From contig NW_025335268.1 of assembly GCF_004798865.1 (NCBI RefSeq), positions 87,290,748 to 87,354,747 on the forward strand: a stretch of DNA of 64,000 nucleotides, read 5' to 3'. The position numbers and the translations under genes are program-made. This stretch comes from Varanus komodoensis. Lineage: Eukaryota > Chordata > Lepidosauria > Squamata > Varanidae. Shown here piece after piece: positions 38,070 to 50,146 of this stretch; the first letter of the stretch is position 1, and every line of letters begins with the position of its first letter. A model generated the notes under the pieces. That model was not told the origin of the DNA. It did no database searches and worked only from the letters and a program-made list of their open reading frames with translations.

Positions 38070-38250
38070 GGACTGCCAACCTAGGAATCCAGGGTTCTAA
38101 TCCCCGTTCAGCCATGAAACTCACTGGGTGACTTTGGGCCAGTCACTCACTCTCCACCAAACCCACTTTACGTGGTTGTTGTGAGGATAAAATGGAGCTA
38201 TATAAGCTGCTTTAGGTTGTTTGCAAGAGGAGAAGTGGGATATAAATGCA
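38070..38250 (+). mobile_element. tRNA-derived SINE with MIR/CORE-like centre
   Basis: The B-box region 'gggttctaatccccgttc', the CORE-like centre 'actgggtgactttgggccag', then 'gtggttgttgtgaggataaa' and the 3' end 'gtgggatataaatgca' follow in order. The A-box end is degraded. The element runs straight into a (TTTA)n tract. Confidence 0.85.
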
Positions 38251-38251
38251 A

Positions 38252-38252
38252 T

Positions 38253-38283
<31 letters not shown>

Positions 38284-38370
38284 TTAGGATATTTTTATCC
38301 TATATGGTTTGTCTATGGATGGCTTACAATATAATGTAAGCAATGTAATCATAATAATAATTGATCATGG
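38252..38370 (-). mobile_element. LINE-like 3' tail with (TTTA)n
   Basis: A (TTTA)n run at 38,252-38,286 is followed by 'aggatatttttatcc' and 'ggatggcttacaatataat', the reverse complement of a LINE 3' end with an AAAT tail. It meets the 3' tail of the plus-strand SINE just before it, so two retroelement tails point at one another. Confidence 0.5.
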
Positions 38371-38989
38371 AATTTGTATTGAGAGTGTGCCATCTACAGC
38401 AGCCTCACACTTGCTTCATTCTAAAGTGCACAAGGCAGCTGCACAACTTATATATGCACACCGTGTGACAACTGAAGATTGCTATGCAGATGCAACATAA
38501 GTTATTAAGGGTATTAAGGCAAGGAGAACAGACATGGCCACATAAATGCATGCTAGCTTCCGTGTCATTTTACTTCTAAGAAGAGACAAATCATGATAGC
38601 CTTTCCTGAATGGGTGCCCTCTGGATGCTTTGCACTACGAAAATATTTAAGTATTTCATATATCTATCAGTTTTCTGAACAGTCTTTAGTGTGTGTCCAC
38701 AAAATGACGAAATGTTTAGTTCAGCTTTGCTCAGCCTCTGGCTAAGTTGGACTACAACCTCCGTAAGCCCATGTGCAAGGCCTTAAAAATAACTGGCAGG
38801 CACCAGATTGGCTACTGAAATAACCAGGAAGAGGGGAGGGGGAGATTGTTAATGGGAGTGTGTATGGACTTTAGGGGCTGAGTTGATCATGGCAATCATC
38901 CCCATCTCCTTTTCCATTGTTCAACTGAGATTGAATAGAAATACGAGGATGTTTGTCATAATTGTTTCAATTTTGATAGCAATTTGTGG

Positions 38990-39145
38990 ACTCAGACCAT
39001 GATGGGCTGACAGTCTCCTAAAGCCAATCCTCAGCCTGGGACCTCAAGATATATTGCACTGCCACACCCACGTTGGCTGGAGAAGACGGGAGTTGCAGGC
39101 CAACACGTTTGGAGGGGGCCAGGTCAGGGAAGGTTGGCCCACTAA
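38990..39145. mobile_element. Palindromic MITE-like relic
   Basis: The words 'acccacgttggctggagaag', 'acgggagttgcaggccaaca' and 'ggagggggccaggtcaggga' match the right half of the palindromic family seen at 34,790. A possible partner fragment ('ttggactacaacctcc') lies at 38,748-38,763. Confidence 0.5.
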
Positions 39146-41392
39146 GTTATTCCTTTGAGATGAAGCAAAGCAATGCAGATGGAAATGATACTGCCTGCTG
39201 ATAAGGGTCCATTTCTGAATGTTGCATCTGAAATTGTGTCAGAATGAAGCTGTTCTTTGTGGAACGTCATGAACAGATGGAAGACAGACAGAAGCAGAAC
39301 ACTGAGCACTTTGCTGAATACTTACTAAAATTAAGCTGATGGTCAGATATATATACACCACTGCTACAGTTTCTCAAGGGGAGGTGGAAGCGACTCTCAT
39401 CTTATGCATAGTCTCTGAATAGCAATAACAGATGGGGAATACAGTACTTCTCAAAAGTTTTCATTCCAAACATCTCTAAGGGGCAAAGTAGATGTGACAT
39501 GAAATGCATCTTTGCATTTCATTTGTAGTTCTTTAAAAATGCAGACAGCATCAGATGAGGGGGTGGGGGGTCTGATCATTATTAGGACTGCTGCAGACCA
39601 GCTTTTCTACTTCCTTTCTTGGTGACATGACAGGAACTGCTCATCTGAAGTCGCTATTTGCTTTGGGAGGGAAACTACTTTCTGCACCACTGGGCACTCC
39701 CCCACCCTTTTTTTTTTTTAAATCAGAGAAGGACCTGCTCAGAGGAGGAAAGGTTTGCATTCCTTCTCCATGCTCTTTGTAGTTTTTATTATATGGCTTT
39801 GTTTCTTGTGTTTTATATGAAGTGTTAATGCTTTTATTAAACCTTGCCCTCATCACCTCCTAGCCAGGAGATGCAGTTAATAAAAAATAGATCACCCTCC
39901 ATCATCTCCAGCACTGTGCCCATGTCTTAACGATACCAGGCTGGGAAAGTCTACCTGAGAAGCAAAAGTCCAGTTTTTGCAGCGCAGATCTACATTTGAA
40001 CAGCAGTATGTATAATGTTTATTTACCTAATGTACAATAAAATCTTATCAAAATCTTTAATCTGATGCTCATTATGGAACAATCTTTCATTTCTTTTTCT
40101 CAGGCCAAAACTGTTGATTCAATCCATCCTTCCACCTTTCATGCTTTCTACAAGGTTTCCGTTTTAAGAGATTTTGGTACTTTCCATCTTGACATAGATT
40201 TCTGTCCTACTACTCCTTTTTAGGTTCTTCCTTCACCAAACCCTTCTAATATCATAACAATTGTACTCATGGTTGCAGAGATAAATTGTTTAGAAGACTA
40301 TTTGAAGGAGGTCCTAAACATTTTCCTCTTGGAGAGAAGACATTGTGAACCTGCAAAACAAGGAGAAGTAGGAAACTCAGATGTTCTAAAAATTCACACA
40401 AGGAGAAATAATTACAGCTCCTTCTGCTTCTTCTTCACCCTCTTCAGCACATCTTCTAAAGCCTTACCTGAATTGCTGGTGGACCTGCTTCTGTGTGGTG
40501 TTGTGTTAGATGAAAACTGTCTAAAATTCAGGTCTGTTGCTAAAAGGCAATGGTTCTTTTTAAGATTCAGAATGCAACAAACACACTAATGAGTGAAGGA
40601 AAGATCAAGTTGGAGTAATTAAAGCAGAACACTTCAATTCAATTATTAAAGCAAACAATATCAAACTAGAAGAAAGCAGCAAACCACAAACTAAGATTAT
40701 AAGCTTTATGCTCATAAAGCTGCCAGGAACTCATCAAAACATGGCAATGACATGACTCCAATACTGGCCACTAATATACAACACCTACCCAGATAAGCCA
40801 TCCTGGGAGTGTCTCAGGGATAAATTATACCATTATCTTCATAGTAACCTCACCCCTATTCTGGACATATTTTCAGAATACATGGCTTATTTATTTATAA
40901 CTATGCTGGCTAGTTTAGCTAACCTTGAGATGTATCCAAAGGCTTACCAACTAGCTTTTCAAATTGTTCAGTCTCCAACAGATAGTTGCCTTTGGGAAGA
41001 AGCATAGCTAACCACTAATTGCAACAGGCCCAACCAGAGGTCTAGGTACAGAAGCAGCAATTGTTCTACACCACAAAATCCTCAAAATAACAATTGTCTT
41101 CTCTGTTTTCCAGTACATCAGGATTATTCACTGAGGGTACAGCATCACTGCTTTACCTCTTGAAGTTGTTGTTCATGTTCCTCTTATAGGAACAGGATCC
41201 ATTCCAGGAACAAAAGATGGCAACTGTACATTATGATCAGTACTCATCCAGTAGGGATGCCAATGAAGATGTCTCCTTTGAAATCCATAATGCAACTTTG
41301 GGGATGTTTTATTAATTTTGTTGGACCATGGAAGAGAAAGAATTAAGTTCAACTCCCAACAGTCCCAAGTCTGCTTGGGCTTCCTATTCCCA

Positions 41393-41546
41393 TGGCTGCA
41401 ATAATGAGAATTTATGGCAGCCCAACCTGCTTTTGAACTAGTGAGATCTTTCATCAAGGATAATAGAAATGGTGCAATGATGAGAATTTATGGCAGCCCA
41501 ACCTGCATTTGAACCAGTGAGATCTTTCATCAAGGATAATAGAAAC
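41393..41546. repeat. 76-bp tandem duplication
   Basis: The segment starting near 'atgagaatttatggcagccc' at 41,404 recurs at 41,480, with 'gtgagatctttcatcaagga' and 'taatagaaa' in the same positions of both. Only a few differences separate the copies, so the duplication is recent relative to the surrounding repeats. Confidence 0.92.
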
Positions 41547-42200
41547 TGTGACCATCCTTGCAGCATCATGGTTTCATTTTTTCAATCCTTCTGACTTTGG
41601 TGCTTCCATTCTGGTGTTTGGTTGCTTACACTTTCCCAAAGTGGAGTTTTACATAACAAAAACATGCTCTGCCTTTGCATTATGACAATAAAAGCTGTAT
41701 TCACAATGAATATTCTGATCCACCACCACCACTGCAATGGGACATTTCTCATGACAAGCAAATTCAGAGCGTTTGTCAGATTTCAGAATCTGGTGAATAT
41801 CGCTAAACTTCTGTCATACTTCCTAGTTCAGCATTAACATGCATTGAAGTATCAACAGAAACAGAGACAGAAAATATATTCTGTCCCTGTCCACCTCCTC
41901 AAGCAAGACATACTCAAGAAGTAAAAGCATGCAGTTCTGAGCTGAAAATATAATGATGTCCTATAGTTTCACTGTTTTAGACATATTTTTGTTTTAAAAC
42001 CTGCCCAACAAGAGCACTTGCTATATGTGTTTGGACCATTCAGACTTTGAATATCAAGCAGTAATTTACTGTAACATAGAACCCTTGACCTTTTCTTTTT
42101 TCCTTTGTAAATTAAAACTGAAAATGTACACTGTAAATCTCCTGGTGCCAATAAAAAGTGGGGCTTTTTCAGATTATTTGATGAATAATGAATGACTGCT

Positions 42201-42245
42201 CTATTCTATTCTATTCTATTCTATTCTATTCTATTCTATTCTATT
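42201..42245. repeat. Pentanucleotide microsatellite (CTATT)9
   Basis: Nine perfect copies of CTATT (equivalent to ATTCT). No interruption is seen. Confidence 0.97.
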
Positions 42246-43189
42246 GGCTAATTATACACAAAAGACTGAAGGCTTAATTCAAATGAGAAGTATACTTTCA
42301 TCAAGTTTTTCAAAGCTATATACATGGCCTTCATTTCTGCAGCTGTATCTTGTCTCTGGTACGTCTTTGCTCTCCTAAGTGCCTCACAGAAAGGTATATT
42401 AAGAGATTTCCCCACAAATAAAGGGGACTGGTGCATATACTTTCTATGGGAAGACTCAAGAGACTAGGCAACAGCAGTGAACCTAATTCTATATTTCTCT
42501 TCCACAGTCCCAACAATTATACACAGCAATGTAGTGAAGCCACAGTTCAGTGGGATGAAGCACCAGGAGTTTTTTATTAGCAGGGATGCAGACGTTGTCA
42601 TCTTCCCTTATACCTTATTGTTCCCTCTGGGTTAATGTGCAGTCCTTGAAGCAGCTGAGGAGAACAGGATGACTTTGCCTAGCAACAATATATGGCACTT
42701 CCTTATAATGAAAGCTATTTGGAATGGCTTTGTCTTGAATGGGCAATTAATATCCATTAGCTTTACAGAAGCCTACATCTGATGAAGATGGAAACTGCTC
42801 AAACTAGTTCACTGATATGGATCAATACAGGTAGCTGAATTTATAGACTCTCCTTAGCTGTGGACCTACCAGGCTGTCATGACTCCAAAATTTACCATTC
42901 CACTACCAATTGTGAATGCTGCATGCCATGTCCTTAATAGTTATTACTGCATGCCTTACCATGGTGAGTATAGTGAGTGTGTTGCCCTTCCTAAAGAGGA
43001 TTTGAGGAAAGTATTAGTATTATTGAACCTGTAAAAATGTATAACAAATGGTAATAGGCAAAAGCTGGGCCTACCATACCATTAACCACATGGCTGTGCA
43101 CTACCTGCCCAATATGACCTATTAAGTGCACTTAGCTTAAAACAGGTGATAGAACAGTTCACCACAGGGAACAAGAAATGCATGAAGTG

Positions 43190-43345
43190 GCTTATCCTGC
43201 CTAATCTTGGAAGCTAAGCAGGACTGGGCCTGGTTGAAATCTGGATGGGTGACTTCAGATTTGTGAACTGCCCAGAGAGAGCTTCCACTATGGGCAGGAC
43301 AGAGATTATACTACTCCTACTCCTACTCCTAATAATAATATCTGT
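43190..43345 (+). mobile_element. 5S rRNA-derived SINE
   Basis: The block 'aatcttggaagctaagcagg', 'actgggcctggttgaaat' and 'ctggatgggtgact' follows the internal region of vertebrate 5S rRNA (GATCTCGGAAGCTAAGCAGG, GGGCCTGGTTAGTACTTGGA, TGGGAGAC), including the A-box and C-box promoter words. It then passes into a LINE-like tail, 'ttgtgaactgcccagagaga' and 'ctatgggcaggacag', not into the 3' part of 5S rRNA. That fusion marks a SINE, not a 5S gene. It ends near CTCCTA and AAT repeats. Confidence 0.87.
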
Positions 43346-43349
43346 CATG

Positions 43350-45560
43350 GGGTCCAGCTTCCAGTGTTACAGAAACTGAGTAGCCTAATACTTCTAAAAT
43401 TTCTAAATATTGTATATGTCAGCAAAATGTTTAATACCCACCAAATTGGAAGATAAACTTGTATATTAGGTATACAGTAGTAGCCAATAGTACAATAATA
43501 AAAGAGGGTATTTTACATATTAAATTAGATTTGTTCTTCATGCCCATGATTTAAGAGTCCATGTTTTGCCTTAGAAAAAAGTTCACACTTTATGAAATTA
43601 GACAAGGGCAGGTGGGGAAGAACTTCATGCTATGTTTGACCTGGGTCTTGAAAAGCCAGATTGTGGTGTTAGCAGTTTGCTATTGCCAAGGCAGAAATAA
43701 GAATGCTAGACTCTTTCATGTGTAGTGTCTGATCTCCTCAGTGAAGACCAGAAGTACCAGTTAGGTAACTTCATTTGTTCTTGACTAACTGGTAGGGTGC
43801 CCCGAGCTTTGTTTAGAACAGCTCAGCTACTTGTAGAAACAGGTGTAAGAAAAAATGATTACACTTCACATGCCACCTTTAGAAAACAAAAATGAGAAAG
43901 ATGGACTGGGTTCCTGCCACTAACTGTAGAGCCTCTCCTGTGGAGCAAAGAATAACAGGATAGATTGTTTGCATTTATTTAGATCTTAAATGAAAAGCTT
44001 CAACCTTGACTAAGTTCATGCAGATGGGAGGGCCCAGAAGAAAAGGCAGGCAGGGAGATAAAAATGGGGATACAAGCCAAGGTGAACAAAATATGAAAGC
44101 ATGGTGGGGTGGGGTGGCAGTGGGGGTAGAATTTCTTTGCAAGCAAGCCAAATCTCTGGCAAAATTCCCTCCAAGTGAGGGGGGTTGTTGAAAGTTCCAA
44201 ACCATTTGCCCTTCCCAGGGTGCCAGATCTGTAAAATCATTTGTGTTTATGGCAATTATCCCTCTCCCTACATCCTGGCATTCCTCCCGGGGAAGATTGT
44301 ATCTGACCTTGTAAATTTTCAGGCCTTCAACCCTTCTCCTCCCACTGCATGACTTCAGTGCCAGCAGGTCCCTGGCACAGCCACCTGCATCTTCATTCTT
44401 CCCACCAGGCTGGCAGACTTCATCTTTTAACCCTTGCCATGCCTCAAGCCTCGAAAGGCCCTTCCTGTTACACTTGCTGTCCTTGGAAGCAGAGGGAGAA
44501 GGAGAAAAGGGGATCTAGAAGGTAGAGAGTCAATTGGGTAACCCCATATATGACTGGCAAGCAGACTATCCAGAAAGGAATGTGATCCTACAGAAAAAAT
44601 GTTTAGATCATGTTCCTAAACATAAAAGCAAAAACATTCAAGTGCAGTATGGTGCCTCTATTATTATAATCTTCCTTCTATAACATGCAATCTAGTTATT
44701 TTCTAATTAATTTACTGCCAATGAGGTAAGCTTTCATCACAGATAAGCAAGCTGCAATCTGAACCATCCAATGGCTCATATTTAGCAAAGCTGATTTAAT
44801 TAACATACAAAGCAGCTGAGGTCTTTTGAGGAATTCTGCTTTGATCTTCACTTGCTTTTTACAATGCTTATTTTAATTAGCTGGCACCTTGCAGTGGAGC
44901 TGACCTGCATTATACCTGGTTTCAACTAGCAAGATTTTTTCCTTTTGATTGATATTGTAAATCATTGTTAAAATCCATTCACACATGACTCTACAAACAT
45001 ATTTCTACTTGTTAATAAACAGAATTTAGAAGAATTAAATACCTTGTAACTACTTAACATGGGACAATTGTTTCTTCTTGTCCCTCTATAGTGTTTCTTA
45101 ATGATCAACATAAATGAGCCTCAGTATTTATCAATTTCCCACAAGCTTTATATTAAGGTTATCAGAATATTTTTCATGTATGAAAAATGGGGAACAGACT
45201 TGATGAATTACGCATGGGAATCTTCCCCATAACACAATAATTTTCTTACTCTCTTCATTGAGATTTTACTATTTCAGGTTGTGGATTGGGGATCATAATA
45301 CTGAATGCCATTTCACACAAACAAAAACCAAAACAGCTTACATTCCCTTCACACAGTAAACCAGCAAGTCAGGGTGGAGGACAATTATTATCATGGCATC
45401 TACTTGAAGGGGATTTTTTGTAAATAGGAAAGCATTCAATCTTGCGACCTTCAACCTGCAATCTGCACTGCTGCATTACCAACTATTAGGTGGAGAAGGT
45501 GGCAGAAAAGAAAGCAATGCCTTGTGGCAAGGATCCTCCTTCAGGTGCTCTAAACCACCC
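43350..45560. other. No feature recognised
   Basis: No supported gene. A purine-rich, G-rich patch lies at 44,027-44,180; the overlapping short ORFs there fall on both strands and look like composition effects. Confidence 0.5.
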
Positions 45561-45572
45561 TTTTTTCCTAAT

Positions 45573-45662
45573 CGTATCTTCGCCAATGTTGTTGAACTCA
45601 TTGTCATTCCCAGCCAGCATGTCCAATGGTCAGGGATGCTGGGATGTCTAGAAGCCCAGTCA
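45573..45662. mobile_element. Palindromic MITE-like relic
   Basis: The words 'aatgttgttgaactcattgt', 'cattcccagccagcatgtcc' and 'aatggtcagggatgctggga' match the centre and right half of the family at 34,790. Confidence 0.6.
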
Positions 45663-45664
45663 GG

Positions 45665-48078
45665 CATTATGTCTAAACAAGAAATGAAATGACAGTGGGG
45701 AGAGAGGGAGAGATTGAATTGCCCTTAGCATAACACTTGAAGAGTGTTTATCTGAACACAGGAAGTTTCTGAATCTTGAAACTGACAAAAATATGTTGCT
45801 ACAAATTTTTCTGGGAACTGTTGCTGCTTGGAGCAAATCCCTTTCCTTTATTGATTTTTTCTTTAGAACATTTTAAAATGTTTAATCTTGTGTTATTTAC
45901 AAGGGAACTGAGATAGTATTGTTAGGTTTAAGAGTAAAAGCCAGTTTATATAGAACAGTTTCATGTTTTATGGGTCACAGAAACTACGAGAACATAAATC
46001 TCTAAATTTTTGAGGAATGGGATTTGTTTTGCCCATATTATAAAATGCCATTCTTTTCTTCATCTTTCATTTCTTAACAAGTTGCCAAGAATTAAATAAC
46101 CAGTTACATAGGAATAACAGAAGTAAATATACAATATGTATCTTTTATTATCATCCAATATCATTGAATGGCAAAAATACAACAAGTTAGCAATTAAGAA
46201 ATTGAGTACATTTCAAATTCCAAATTAACCTGGGAATGTCCCATATTGTTTGACATAGTTTTGTGAGCTAAACTGGCATTAGTTGTACATTACCAACATT
46301 CTTGGAGTCCAGCAAGAATGAAGCTTGAATACACAGAAGGATGCTTTGTAATCAACTAAAAATCAATTAAAATAAATTCATTTACGAATACTGCACAGCA
46401 GGGAATGTTGTCTAGCAAATTTCATAACTAAATTGAAACTTAAAGCTAAATAGACACGACATGTTACTTGTTCTGGATTCTTCTCTTGGAACTTAAGAAC
46501 AGCTGCGGAAGGGTGTCAACACCAGCTGGTTGAGGACAGACGACATGGCATCCATGGGTACTGCTCACCCTCGGGCACCTTCCTTGGCACCAGCCGGGGT
46601 GCCCTGACCCATCACTTAAAATAGCAGCAGCAACAGCAAATGTTTTTACTGGCAGCTGAGATTGTCAAAGCAAAGGGAGCTCCTCCGAGCTGTGACCATC
46701 TGAAGTTCCTGTGAATGCCCTTGGGCCACATGTGGGACTGAGAGATTCTTAGGAAATGAAAATTGTGGGTAGCTGCAGGCCAGTGCTTGTCCAGTGATCA
46801 AGGAAAAGGGGAAAGGGCACTTGGTGTTTCTGCCTAGGAAACTGGAGCGGGTGGCTAAAAAGAGCAGTGGGGGGCTAAGGAGAGAATTGGAGGCAGTAAG
46901 AAGGGCAGCAATGGGCATTCAGGGAATCATGCATGACACAACAATCCATTGTGGGTGGCATTGTGTGAATGCATACCATTCACGGGCAACCCATTGCTTG
47001 TTCTTAGTGTTGCTTTGGGTTGCCCTGTCATCTGGGCCCACATGACTGGTCCCATTGTGCAGCTGGGAAGTGGCTAGCAAGCCATTTGACAAGAGCAGCA
47101 AAAACCCGTTGTCAAGATACACTACTGCCAAGGAGTACTTTGGGGTGACTGTCAATGGCTGGATGACTTCTGCCATGATTTCCAGCTGTCACTGTGGCTT
47201 TTTGGTACATGGAATCTTTTTGTTTTCCCTGAGTTTTTAATCTCCAGTTGATACCCATTTTCTACAATATTTTCCCCCTATGGCCAGTGACAGTCCATTC
47301 ATTGCAAGGGCTGTCAGTGATAGGCACCTTAAAACAATAAAAACCACCACCTTGCATCCATAATGTACACTAATCATCATCTCTATCATTATTTGGACTT
47401 GTGCAAGTACACACTTTCTGAGATTTGAAAACCCATAGCCTTGGCTGGGCAACGTCCTGTGAGCTGGTCAAAAGTCAAGTGATCTTTGCTTGTGAAAAGG
47501 AAGTGTAAAAGATTTACACTTCCTTTGTGGGGAGTTCCCCATCTGTTTACATTTGCACTGACTGTCCTGAAGGTCCTGTACATTTTTTTGCTTTTCCCTG
47601 GGAGAGCAGTTGCTCAGAAAAGTATAAAAATACTTTTAGGGAAAAGGAGTTTTGACAGCTAGGGTTTGCCATGGACCTATGGCTGATGTGTTCCATCTTC
47701 AATACATCTCAGTACCTTACACCAGAGGTTATCAGAGCATGGATGCCTGGGATGAACTCCTTCCTCAAGTGGTCACTTCTGGCTCGAGTTTGTGGAAGTT
47801 ACTCTGGTCAGTGCTGTCACATGGACATTTCATGCTTTCAGCGTATTTTATCCTCTGCAGCAGCCTCTAGTACTCCCCAGTTTTGGACTACAACTCCTGG
47901 CTGCTCTAAAGGGAGTTATAATTTCAACCAGGTTAAGTAAAACCAAATTAATTAATAACAGTCAAGCCGTGCTACTTTCTGGCATTTAACCCACAGGAGA
48001 TTCTTTTCTTAAATGGTATGCGTTTGAAAGTCAAGCAGGAGCTTGTCTGCCAAGCGGTGTCTCTAGTTCCAACTCAAC
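45665..48078. other. No gene recognised
   Basis: No supported gene. A further weak fragment of the palindromic MITE family may lie at 47,868-47,935 ('ttttggactacaactcctgg'). GC is somewhat higher around 46,500-46,620 without a recognisable element. Confidence 0.45.
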
Positions 48079-48113
<35 letters not shown>

Positions 48114-48535
48114 GAACATTTCTATGCTGCCCCTTGCCGAAGCCTCAGGGCGGCTTACAGCACAATAAAATACAATACAATACAAAAATAACAATATAAA
48201 AATAAAATTAATAATATAAAATAAATAAAAAATATAAACGATATAAAAGAAGTTAGAAAAGTTATAAAAGAAAAGAAAAGAAGTCGCCCTGGCCAGATAA
48301 ATAAGTAAATATTGTTAACAATTAAAATGACGTTTAAATAAAAAGGTCTTCACCTGGCGCCAAAAAACAAATAACGGCGCCAGGCGGACCTCTCTGGGGA
48401 GCACATTCCATAGATTGGGCGCCACCGCAGAGAAAGCCCTCCTCCGAGTACCTACCCTCCTAATTTCTTTCACGGAGGGTTCCCGGAGAAGGGCCTCTCC
48501 CACAAATCTCAAGGGGCGGTCAGGCATATACATAA
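48079..48535 (-). mobile_element. L2-like LINE 3' end with C-terminal coding sequence
   Basis: The minus strand encodes the end of a LINE ORF2: RRVGTRRRAFSAVAPNLWNV, LPREVRLAPLFVFWRQVKTF, LFKRHF, a pattern shared by L2/CR1-type proteins (RRRAFSxAAPxLWNxLPxxxRxAPSLxxFRxxLKTxLF). The frame stays open for 72 codons to its stop at 48,315. The 3' untranslated part ends 'agccgccctgaggcttcggc' and 'ggggcagcatagaaatgttc', then a (TAA)n tail, seen as (TTA)n at 48,084-48,113. It is 5'-truncated and looks younger than the copy at 10,027. Confidence 0.85.
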
Positions 48536-50136
48536 ACTGTCCAGAAAATTTTGATGGTCTTCAGCTGAGGAAGGCAACATAGGTGCATGTACCTCAGAAA
48601 AAAATTTTGGTGGCCACCAAGATGCCTTATTACTTTCACTTTTTTAAGAAAAGGTTTTCTTATCAGCAGTAAGTATTGCTGTTGGTGCTGAAAAGTGTGG
48701 GTTAAAAAGAGTTGTATGCAGTAATCTGCTGGGCCTCCATTCACACTTCTGTTTTGTAGTTAGTATTTTGGGAAGGTTACTTGTCCTTCCATGCTTTCTT
48801 CAATAGTGTGGTAGTGCCTGAGACAGTTTCCCAAATTGTCAAATGTGCCCACAGCCCAAACAGGTTCCCTCCCTTGGTTGATAGTATTAAATACTGAAGA
48901 GAAGACCAGATGGGTGTATTTGGCTTGATGGGGACAAATCAAATGAAGAGAATGAACATAGTCTCACTCTGAACCTTGGTTGGTTTAGTTCCAGAAAATC
49001 TGTCTCATGAATCCTAGAACTGACTTGCTACAACCTACAATGTAGATTATACACAATCAAAAAAGACTATGTTTCATTTTGGGGAGAATAACATTTATGG
49101 GTTCCATATCTAGCATTAGGTCTTGGAGAGCAGAAGATTATGGGTCTCTTGAAGAGCACATATGAACCTGCTGTGGTTTGTCTTGGCTTTTCAGAATTAA
49201 TAACAACAACAACGTAGAATTATATATTGTGCCTGAGAATGTCCAAGACCGTTTACATTTAGTATCTCAGGAATTTTACAGTCTTATAAAACCTCCTCAA
49301 AGCATTTTAATACCATATTGTTGACAGGCTGTACAGAAGATATCTCAAAAATCACAGCAAATGAAACCCCTATTCACTTTGAAACTCTCAATGCTTTCTG
49401 GCACCTATTGAGAGAAAGTGAAGAATTTTAAAAGGCATTTTTCACTTGTACAAGGCTTCTTGGGGTATATAAAATGACTATAATTATTTTTATGAATACA
49501 GAAATTCCACTGATGACCCCAATTTCACTGAAAGATAAAGTTTTATATTAAATGATGTGAAAGGTTTGCAAATCGTTTCACTTTAACTAACATAATTTCT
49601 GTAACTTACTGGCAGATGATTTGAAAAACATGACCTGAAATTAATGCTGAGTGTCCATATATTTTATCAGAACACCACAGGAGTCTCCGCAGCGTGAAGG
49701 TTAATATGATTACATGCGCAAGAAGTGTCAAGTGAGATTTACTACGGATCTCACTTGCAATTTTCCAACTGTTGTGCTTGAAATTCAAGCCCTGCTGTTC
49801 TATGGATAAGTCTGGAGCACAAGAAAAATGGACAAGAGGCAAAAGCCATCTTGGAACTTTCATCTAAACTGCTTCTCTGTTTTATTGGTGGCAGTGGATA
49901 GTGACAAGGGGGAAAAATGTACAGGTGGTAGTTGGACCAAAACAAAAACTATGCTGCCCAATATTATTCTCAATATGTCACAAGCATTTTCTCTACCAAG
50001 GGCAGTTTATTTTTTCAAAACTTCTACAACATGCTTAGAACTCCTGGTTTGATGAAGCCCTTTGATGTTTTAGCTGTATAAAGTCCCAGTTTTGCTGGAT
50101 AGGATCATTACAGAATGGAAGAGAGAGAATGGTTGA
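48536..50136. other. No feature recognised
   Basis: Non-coding sequence without an element I can name; a short AAC repeat lies near 49,201-49,213. Confidence 0.5.
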
Positions 50137-50146
50137 GGCTGCAGTA

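Larger units (their letters stand above)
39150..43185. other. No gene recognised
   Basis: AT-rich sequence with scattered small ORFs without content. It contains the tandem duplication and pentanucleotide array listed separately. Confidence 0.5.

Noticed and set aside
43190-43260. Functional 5S rRNA gene
   Set aside because: Only the internal region is 5S-like and it passes into a LINE-type tail; the 5' part and 3' stem are missing.
44027-44205. Overlapping 61-76 codon frames on both strands
   Set aside because: G-rich composition on one strand explains them; no conserved motif or start context.
48315-48533. Host gene encoding the 72-residue open frame
   Set aside because: The residues follow the C-terminus of L2/CR1-type LINE proteins and are followed by that element's 3' untranslated region and tail.
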